From: Streptococcus sanguinis
GTDB taxonomy: Bacteria; Bacillota; Bacilli; Lactobacillales; Streptococcaceae
DNA length: 64,000 nt
Direction: 5' to 3'
NCBI RefSeq assembly: GCF_900475275.1
Contig: NZ_LS483364.1
Location: 1,674,001-1,738,000 of the forward strand
Positions 59,050 through 64,000 of this stretch are shown one piece after another. Made by a program: the position numbers and the translations under genes. The notes below the pieces were generated by a model. The model was not told the DNA's origin. It worked only from the letters and a program-made list of their open reading frames with translations, and ran no database searches. How positions within the stretch are numbered: position 1 is the stretch's first letter; the number at the start of each line of letters is the position of its first letter.

Positions 59050-59580
59050 TTATTCATCAAACAGTCCTTGCAAACCGGCGAAAGGATTGTTCTTCTCTTT
59101 TTGAGCTTCCTGGGCAGCGGCGAATTCCTCTTCCGTCATAACCTGCCAGTCCTGACCAGACAGAAAACCTTGGCCGGCTTCTTCCTCAGCTGTTAGAATT
59201 TTCAGCGGGATATTCATCAGGATATTATCAGCCACACTCTCAGCCACATTAATCTCACCATTTTCAATCGGCAGCACCAAGTCCTGATCAATCATATCCT
59301 GCGATGTGGCCTGTCCTTCTTCCATGAAAATTTCGTTGACTAGATAAGACTCCTTGAGCTCTACTGGCTCCATACTGCGACTGGACGTCAGAGTGATGGT
59401 ATAAGACAAGTCATAATCCAGAAAATAGAGGCCGTCTTCATATTGAACCTTTCCTTTGGCTAAAATATCCTGAACATCTAAAATCTCAGAATTGCGTTCT
59501 TTTAACTCCTCTGCCAAGTCCAGCTTTTTCTCAAAGGCTAGTCCATCTGGATTCTTGCGAATTTCTTGAATATGCAACAT
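59050..59580 (-). CDS. DUF177 (YceD) family protein
   Basis: The 176-residue protein matches YceD/DUF177: VQYEDGLYFLDYDLSYTITLTSSRSMEPVEL, then ESYLVNEIFM and an acidic stretch, ending PFAGLQGLF. In many bacteria yceD stands beside rpmF and fabrication-of-lipid genes, and the protein has been linked to 23S rRNA maturation. Here it is alone and divergent from rgg. The usual CxR(C)L motif is replaced by TLTSSR, as in other streptococci. Confidence 0.85.
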   Translation of the reverse strand: MLHIQEIRKNPDGLAFEKKLDLAEELKERNSEILDVQDILAKGKVQYEDGLYFLDYDLSYTITLTSSRSMEPVELKESYLVNEIFMEEGQATSQDMIDQDLVLPIENGEINVAESVADNILMNIPLKILTAEEEAGQGFLSGQDWQVMTEEEFAAAQEAQKEKNNPFAGLQGLFDE

Positions 59581-59626
59581 AAGTTCCTCTTTGTTTTTTT
59601 CTTTATATTATATCATGTTTGAGCGC

Positions 59627-59641
59627 TTCAATGTTATTGAA
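59627..59641. promoter_or_regulatory. Inverted repeat between the DUF177 and rgg genes
   Basis: TTCAAT-GTT-ATTGAA is a perfect 6-bp inverted repeat. It lies between the divergent start codons, upstream of the TATAAT (about 59656) that precedes rgg. It is a candidate site for Rgg autoregulation; this is untested. Confidence 0.45.
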
Positions 59642-59679
59642 AATTATTTTGTTATAATGAAATGCAAGGAGGGAAGACA

Positions 59680-60549
59680 ATGGAACATCTAGGACAGATT
59701 TTTAGATTTTTTCGAGAGGCAAGGCACATCTCTTTATCCGAAGCAACTGGCGGAGAATTTTCAAAATCTATGCTTTCTCGCTTTGAAAATGGGCAGAGCG
59801 AACTTTCGGCACAGAAACTTTTTAGCGCTCTCAGCGCCATCCACACGGAAACGGAAGAATTTACCGTTGCAGCCGGCATCCAGGATCATCATTCTCATAA
59901 GGAACTCTTAAGCCAAATTCAAGACCTGTTGCAAGCCAATCAGCTTGACCTCTTAGAAGAACTTTATCTGAAAAAAGAAAAAATCACTCAAAAAAGCAAG
60001 CGCGCTAGCGATTGGGTTAAGCGCCTAATTGTAAAGGCCTATCTCTGTGCCCTTAAGGAGTCAGAGAAGGCCAGCCCAGGCGAGCTGGATTTCCTGCATG
60101 ATTACCTTTTTTCAGTTGATATTTGGGGTCGCTACGAGCTCAATCTCTTCTCTGTCTGCACTCCAGTTTTATCTCTAGATTTGTTTTCCCAATACACCAA
60201 AGAAATCCTCTCAAGAAAGGATTTTGCAGCCTTATTTGCCAACAATCGCAACACCCTGCACACTACTTTTCTTAATGGATATCTTCTGGCCATCAGTCAG
60301 GAAAACGTCACCCAGGCAGACTATTTCCAACAAGTCATTGAGCGACACTTTTACGAAGAAAATGAGACTTACTTCCGAATTGTCTATCTCTTTGCTCAGG
60401 GAGAGTTGATCTGTTTGAAAGGGAAAACAGAAGAGGGGCTCACTCAAATGAAGAAAGCGGTCGATATTTTCCGAATCTTGAACTGTCAGCATAGCGCTGA
60501 CTACTATCAAGAAGCCCTTGATACTGCTTTTCAAAAATATAGCAAATAA
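59680..60549 (+). CDS. rgg: Rgg/GadR/MutR family transcriptional regulator
   Basis: The 289-residue protein has an N-terminal HTH (GQIFRFFREARHISLSEATGGEFSKSMLSRFENG) and a long helical C-terminal domain of the Rgg type that binds peptides in related proteins. AAGGAGGG precedes the ATG at 59680. In S. gordonii an Rgg protein next to gtfG activates the glucosyltransferase gene; here rgg lies 1.7 kb from the 3' end of a gtf with an MFS gene between. No short hydrophobic peptide gene was found in the flanks, so it may not be an SHP-type system. Its targets are not proven. Confidence 0.9.
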   Translation: MEHLGQIFRFFREARHISLSEATGGEFSKSMLSRFENGQSELSAQKLFSALSAIHTETEEFTVAAGIQDHHSHKELLSQIQDLLQANQLDLLEELYLKKEKITQKSKRASDWVKRLIVKAYLCALKESEKASPGELDFLHDYLFSVDIWGRYELNLFSVCTPVLSLDLFSQYTKEILSRKDFAALFANNRNTLHTTFLNGYLLAISQENVTQADYFQQVIERHFYEENETYFRIVYLFAQGELICLKGKTEEGLTQMKKAVDIFRILNCQHSADYYQEALDTAFQKYSK

Positions 60550-60898
60550 TGCAAATTTCCGCTTTTAAGCTCAGCGATTTTGAGTTGGAAAGTGGTTTTT
60601 TGTTCCTACTCGAGCTCCACCTTTCTGATTTAAAAGTTTCTACCCGAAAATCGTTGAATATATGCAACATTTCCTGTAGATTAGATTTTCTATTTTATAC
60701 TAAAAGCAGAAAGAGCTATCGCAAGTCACTTTCAGAATTTTACCACTTACTTATGAGACCTAACCAGTTGCTGAAAAGCCCTTGTTTTTGGCTTTAAACG
60801 GTCTATAATGGTCATCAGAAAGAGAAAAACAAAAGCCAGATTACAGATGCACCCAATCAGCTTTCATTCATTCTTGCAGTTTAGAAAAGGAGTCTACG
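60550..60898. other. Gene-free interval with the MFS gene promoter
   Basis: No credible gene or small hydrophobic peptide was seen on either strand. A sigma-A promoter stands at 60782-60809 and the AAGGAG ribosome site of the MFS gene near 60888. No clear terminator for rgg was found. Confidence 0.55.
60782..60809 (+). promoter_or_regulatory. Promoter of the MFS transporter gene
   Basis: TTGTTT (60782-60787), 16-bp spacer, TATAAT (60804-60809). Confidence 0.75.
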
Positions 60899-62140
60899 AT
60901 GAAATTATTTTTTAAAAATGGGGTCTATGCCTCACTCAGCCTTTCCCGAATCTTCAACACCTTGGGAGCTTCTATTTTCAATATTGTTTTTGTGGTATTT
61001 GCTTCAAGCATGCCCAATCCCAAGTTTGCTATTGCTGTGGCTAATTTTATCGTCCTGGTTCCGACATTCTTTACTATCTTTGCTGGTATCAAAGCTGACA
61101 AGACTATCCGTAAAACTCGTTGGCTGATTCATTTTGGTTATCTTCAAGCCCTGCTCTTTGTTCTTGTTGCCTTCATGACTCGCTCCAGCTCTTATCTAGC
61201 CTTTTCAGCCGTCTGCTTGATGAATATTCTTTCAGATATTATCAGCGATTACCGCAGCGGCCTGCAAATGCCGATTTTAAAAAAGAATGTTCCAGAGAAA
61301 GACCTTATGGAAGCCTTCTCCTTTACCCAGCTTATCAGCTTTCTCTGTAGCCTGGCCGGACAAGCTTTGGGAGTTTGGCTCTTAACGGTCAGCCAGCAAG
61401 ACTTTTTCTTAGTTGCTTTGGTTAACGCCTTGACCTTTCTCCTATCCTCCACCATCCTCTATCTGGTACGTCGTCGATTGACCCATGACCCAGTGGCAAT
61501 TTCTGAGAAAAAAGCTCCTCTAAAGGAAGAATTGAAGGAAATGTACACATCGTCCAAGCTCATTTTTGAGCAGGAAGGTTCTAACAATTTTCTCAAACTG
61601 CTGGCTCAAATCCTGGTTGTCAACGCTATGGCAGGTTCTCTTATAGCTCTTTATAATCTCTACTTGCTGGACAACCCCATCTTCCAGCTGTCCTTTAGCC
61701 AGTCTCTCTTGGTTCTTCAGACAGCTCTTGTCCTAGCCATGGTCATCGCTAGCCTGACTCCCAACGATTACTTTAGCAGCCTCTCTCTAAATCAATTAAC
61801 CCTCTGGGCTGCTCTTACCATGATTCTGCTTGCTGTCAGCAACTTCTTGCATCTGCCTGTTTTCGTCGGCATTGCTTTTGGGTTTTTACTAGCTTATATC
61901 TCCGGCAAGATTAATCCCAAAATCAACACCCTCTTACTGAGCAAATTGTCTTCTGATGTTCTCGCTCAGACTTCTAGCTTTCTGAGTCTGCTCTTTTCTT
62001 TCTCTGTTCCCTTTGGTACTATGGTCTTCAGCAGTCTAGCCCTCTGGAATATGAATGCTAGCTGGCTCATCTTCAGCATTATCGGTGTGATTGCTCTGCT
62101 CCTATCTATTGAGAAAAAGAAAGATGTTAATGAAAGATGA
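60899..62140 (+). CDS. MFS transporter
   Basis: A 413-residue integral membrane protein with about 12 hydrophobic helices, a central cytoplasmic loop (RRRLTHDPVAISEKKAPLKEELKEMYT, ~193-220), and the pattern of the macrolide-efflux-like MFS group seen in streptococci. Helix 1 begins just after MKLFFKNGVYASLSLSRIF. Its substrate is unknown; it could export a peptide or drug. AAGGAG precedes the ATG. It lies downstream of rgg and convergent with gtf, with which it shares a terminator. Confidence 0.9.
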   Translation: MKLFFKNGVYASLSLSRIFNTLGASIFNIVFVVFASSMPNPKFAIAVANFIVLVPTFFTIFAGIKADKTIRKTRWLIHFGYLQALLFVLVAFMTRSSSYLAFSAVCLMNILSDIISDYRSGLQMPILKKNVPEKDLMEAFSFTQLISFLCSLAGQALGVWLLTVSQQDFFLVALVNALTFLLSSTILYLVRRRLTHDPVAISEKKAPLKEELKEMYTSSKLIFEQEGSNNFLKLLAQILVVNAMAGSLIALYNLYLLDNPIFQLSFSQSLLVLQTALVLAMVIASLTPNDYFSSLSLNQLTLWAALTMILLAVSNFLHLPVFVGIAFGFLLAYISGKINPKINTLLLSKLSSDVLAQTSSFLSLLFSFSVPFGTMVFSSLALWNMNASWLIFSIIGVIALLLSIEKKKDVNER

Positions 62141-62183
62141 TAGCTTCAATCTTGTTTCTAAATTTATTTTCCCAGAAGATAGC

Positions 62184-62222
62184 AAAAAGCGATAACTTCC
62201 AAATAAGAAGTTATCGTTTTTG
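62184..62222. terminator. Bidirectional terminator between the MFS and glucansucrase genes
   Basis: AAAGCGATAACTTC and GAAGTTATCG form the stem with a 7-base loop, then TTTTTG on the plus strand and A-rich sequence on the other side. Confidence 0.85.
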
Positions 62223-62270
62223 TGTATTAGAAAGCTAAAGATTAAATTTCATTTAGATATTCTATTGCTA

Positions 62271-64000
62271 TTAGTTCCAGCCGAAGCGTCTGCCTCTACC
62301 ATTGCGGTCAAAGTACATCCAACTTCCATCTTCCAGCTGAATCCATTTATTGCGCGCCATTTCACCTGAATTCGGATCAAAGTAACGGTTAGCACCATTG
62401 ACATAGACAAGCTTGCCTTTGACTTGCTTGCCGTCTTGGTCGAAATAGAGGGTCTGTTGGCCAATCTTCTGCAAACCTGTCACTGCTTTACCAGTCTGAT
62501 CGAAGTAGTACCATTCATTCTTAGCACCTTCAACAAACTTATTAACTGCCATTTCACCAGAGTTGGCATCGAAGTAACGGATAGTTTTATCAGCCAGAGT
62601 TACTACTTTACCCTTGACTTGCTTGCCATCTTGGTCAAAGTAAAGTGTTTGCTGGCCAATCTTCTGAAGACCTGTCACTGCTTTACCAACCTGATCGAAG
62701 TAATACCATTCATTCTTAGCACCTTCTGCAAACTTGCCGACTGCCATTTCTCCTGAATTAGCATCGAAGTAACGGATAGTTTTATCAGCCAGAGTCACTA
62801 CTTTACCTTTGACTTGCTTGCCATCTTGGTCGAAGTAAAGGGTTTGTTGACCAATCTTCTGAAGACCGGTCACTGCTTTACCAGCCTGATCAAAGTAATA
62901 CCACTCGTTCTTAGTTCCTTCTGCAAACTTGCCGACTGCCATTTCTCCTGAGTTGGCATCGAAGTAACGGATACTCTTGTCTGCAAGTGTCACGATTTTA
63001 CCCTTGACTTGCTTGCCATCTTGGTCGAAATAAAGGGTTTGCTGGCCAAGTTTTTGAAGACCTGTTACTGCAACACCATCTGCTCCGAAATAGTACCAGT
63101 CACTTGGATTATCACCTTGAGCAAAGCGGTTAGTAGCAGCATTACCTGAATCCTTATCAAAGTAACGAAGTTTACCATCTTTGGCACGCGCAATCTTGCC
63201 TTTGACTTGGTAGCCGTTTTGGTCGAAGAATTGCTGATTGCCGCCCATGGTTACCAAACCTCTAGCCATGACACCCTTGGCATCAAAGTAACGCCAGTTT
63301 TGGCCGTCAGTAGTATAGTAACGGTTGAGAATTTGGGCACCAGTCTTATCATAGTAATACTGATTGCCGTTTTCATCTTCACGGAGAGAATCACGCAGCT
63401 GAATACCATTCTTGAGGAAGTAGAGCTGTTTGCCGTCAATTTCTTGCGCGCCTGTCACCAGATGGCCACGGTTGTTGAAGTAATACCAATTTCCATTTTC
63501 ATCTTGGATAAAGGAATTTCTAGCTTGATAGCCACTAGTTGAATAGTACTTGAATCCAGTAGTATCTTTGACAAATCCTGTGTAGGCATTCTTATTAACT
63601 AATTGCTTAGGCAGTACCATCTCACCATTCTTGTTGTTGAGATATTCGTTGCTAGCCCAATCTTTAAGAACATAGTAAGCACCACGACCTAAGATATTGG
63701 TACCGTTGAAGTGTTTAGCTGACCACTTGGTAATCTTCTCATCAGTCGTCATCTTTTGACCGTTAGAAATTTGTACTCGTTCAAAGATTTCTGGGTATTT
63801 AGCTTTGAGTTCATCCAAGAAGGCTCCACCATACTTGCCTTGATAGTCTGTACCATTCGTTCTAGTATTGGCAACGTAAAGTTTTTCCTTGATTTCTGCG
63901 CCTTCACGGTAGGTTCCATAGTTGTTGACACGAGTTGCCGTTACCACTTCTTTACCTGGCAGGTTGTAGATTTGGTCTGGCACCCAGTCCGCAATGGCTT
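62271..64000 (-). CDS. gtfP: Glucosyltransferase (GH70 glucansucrase), 3' part
   Basis: Secreted enzyme that makes glucan from sucrose and supports biofilm. Only the C-terminal ~576 residues are here; the N-terminus and catalytic core lie right of the window. The visible part starts in the catalytic domain (ADWVPDQIYNLPGKEVVTATR; KHFNGTNILGRGAYYVLKD) and continues into YG/CW-type glucan-binding repeats with four near-identical 65-residue units (GLQKIGQQTLYFDQDGKQV). It ends RGRRFGWN. The symbol assumes S. sanguinis GtfP; in S. gordonii the equivalent is GtfG. Confidence 0.92.
   Translation of the reverse strand, partial: AIADWVPDQIYNLPGKEVVTATRVNNYGTYREGAEIKEKLYVANTRTNGTDYQGKYGGAFLDELKAKYPEIFERVQISNGQKMTTDEKITKWSAKHFNGTNILGRGAYYVLKDWASNEYLNNKNGEMVLPKQLVNKNAYTGFVKDTTGFKYYSTSGYQARNSFIQDENGNWYYFNNRGHLVTGAQEIDGKQLYFLKNGIQLRDSLREDENGNQYYYDKTGAQILNRYYTTDGQNWRYFDAKGVMARGLVTMGGNQQFFDQNGYQVKGKIARAKDGKLRYFDKDSGNAATNRFAQGDNPSDWYYFGADGVAVTGLQKLGQQTLYFDQDGKQVKGKIVTLADKSIRYFDANSGEMAVGKFAEGTKNEWYYFDQAGKAVTGLQKIGQQTLYFDQDGKQVKGKVVTLADKTIRYFDANSGEMAVGKFAEGAKNEWYYFDQVGKAVTGLQKIGQQTLYFDQDGKQVKGKVVTLADKTIRYFDANSGEMAVNKFVEGAKNEWYYFDQTGKAVTGLQKIGQQTLYFDQDGKQVKGKLVYVNGANRYFDPNSGEMARNKWIQLEDGSWMYFDRNGRGRRFGWN
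62410..63075 (-). repeat. Near-identical 195-bp glucan-binding repeats in the glucansucrase gene
   Basis: The same segment recurs at about 62476, 62671, 62866 and 63061, exactly 195 bp (65 codons) apart. The last unit (63061) is the most divergent. High identity suggests recent copy-number change. Confidence 0.9.

Noticed and set aside
60550..60898. A short hydrophobic peptide (SHP) gene for the Rgg regulator
   Set aside because: No small frame with a hydrophobic C-terminal half and a ribosome site was found on either strand here or between the DUF177 gene and rgg.

Overview
This window is a low-GC Gram-positive chromosome segment from an oral streptococcus, most likely Streptococcus sanguinis or a close relative such as S. 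gordonii. The organism call rests on gene content and protein sequences read by eye: a GH70 glucansucrase with YG-type cell-wall-binding repeats beside an Rgg regulator, an LPXTG adhesin with SHIRT repeats, PerR and Dpr, the streptococcal order murD-murG-divIB-ftsA-ftsZ-yggS-sepF-ylmG-ylmH-divIVA-ileS, and a ComX-type promoter. No database search was run. No rRNA, tRNA, intact insertion sequence, prophage or CRISPR array was seen. Most genes lie on the minus strand, so the native gene order reads from right to left.

Layout, left to right. (1) 1-6.2 kb: 5' part of gpmA, a small zinc-ribbon membrane protein, perR with its own Per box, and a 1273-residue SHIRT-repeat LPXTG adhesin. (2) 6.5-17.2 kb: HU, a DegV protein and a phosphoesterase; then the overlapping cluster xseA-xseB-ispA-tlyA-argR-recN; then nnrD, a HAD phosphatase, folD and a DUF1797 gene. 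(3) 17.4-23.4 kb: clpE under a CtsR site, a GyrI-like protein, a WYL regulator, a Nudix hydrolase, a DUF1827 protein, and a divergent GNAT/MarR pair around a palindromic operator. (4) 23.5-38.5 kb: ileS with a T-box leader, then the division and wall cluster and typA. (5) 38.6-41.8 kb: an RsuA-type pseudouridine synthase, small proteins, dpr under two Per boxes, and a prepilin peptidase with a combox. (6) 41.7-49.9 kb: trpEGDCFBA behind a tryptophan T-box, and a second trpB upstream behind its own tryptophan T-box. (7) 50-55.9 kb: vanZ, rlmN, yutD, rsmD-coaD-sepM, a YcxB-like gene, a DUF805 gene and a chimeric pseudogene. (8) 56-58.8 kb: a damage-response cassette of HdiR-type repressor, Y-family polymerase and two small proteins. 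(9) 59-64 kb: a DUF177 protein, an Rgg regulator, an MFS transporter and the 3' end of the glucansucrase.

How the genes work together. Peroxide sensing (PerR) links region 1 to Dpr in region 5. FtsA anchors FtsZ with SepF, DivIVA and DivIB organise the septum, and MurD and MurG supply the wall precursor. Tryptophan starvation, sensed as uncharged tRNA-Trp, should switch on both the full pathway and the extra TrpB. Stress and development are represented by ClpE (CtsR), the HdiR/UmuC cassette and the competence peptidase. Surface colonisation is represented by the SHIRT adhesin and the glucansucrase.

Nothing here is clearly a wholly new system. The best leads are the doubled trpB/T-box arrangement, the GNAT/MarR operator, two promoters that appear to give leaderless mRNAs (prepilin peptidase, rsmD), the two small proteins in the polymerase cassette, and the chimeric YcxB relic.
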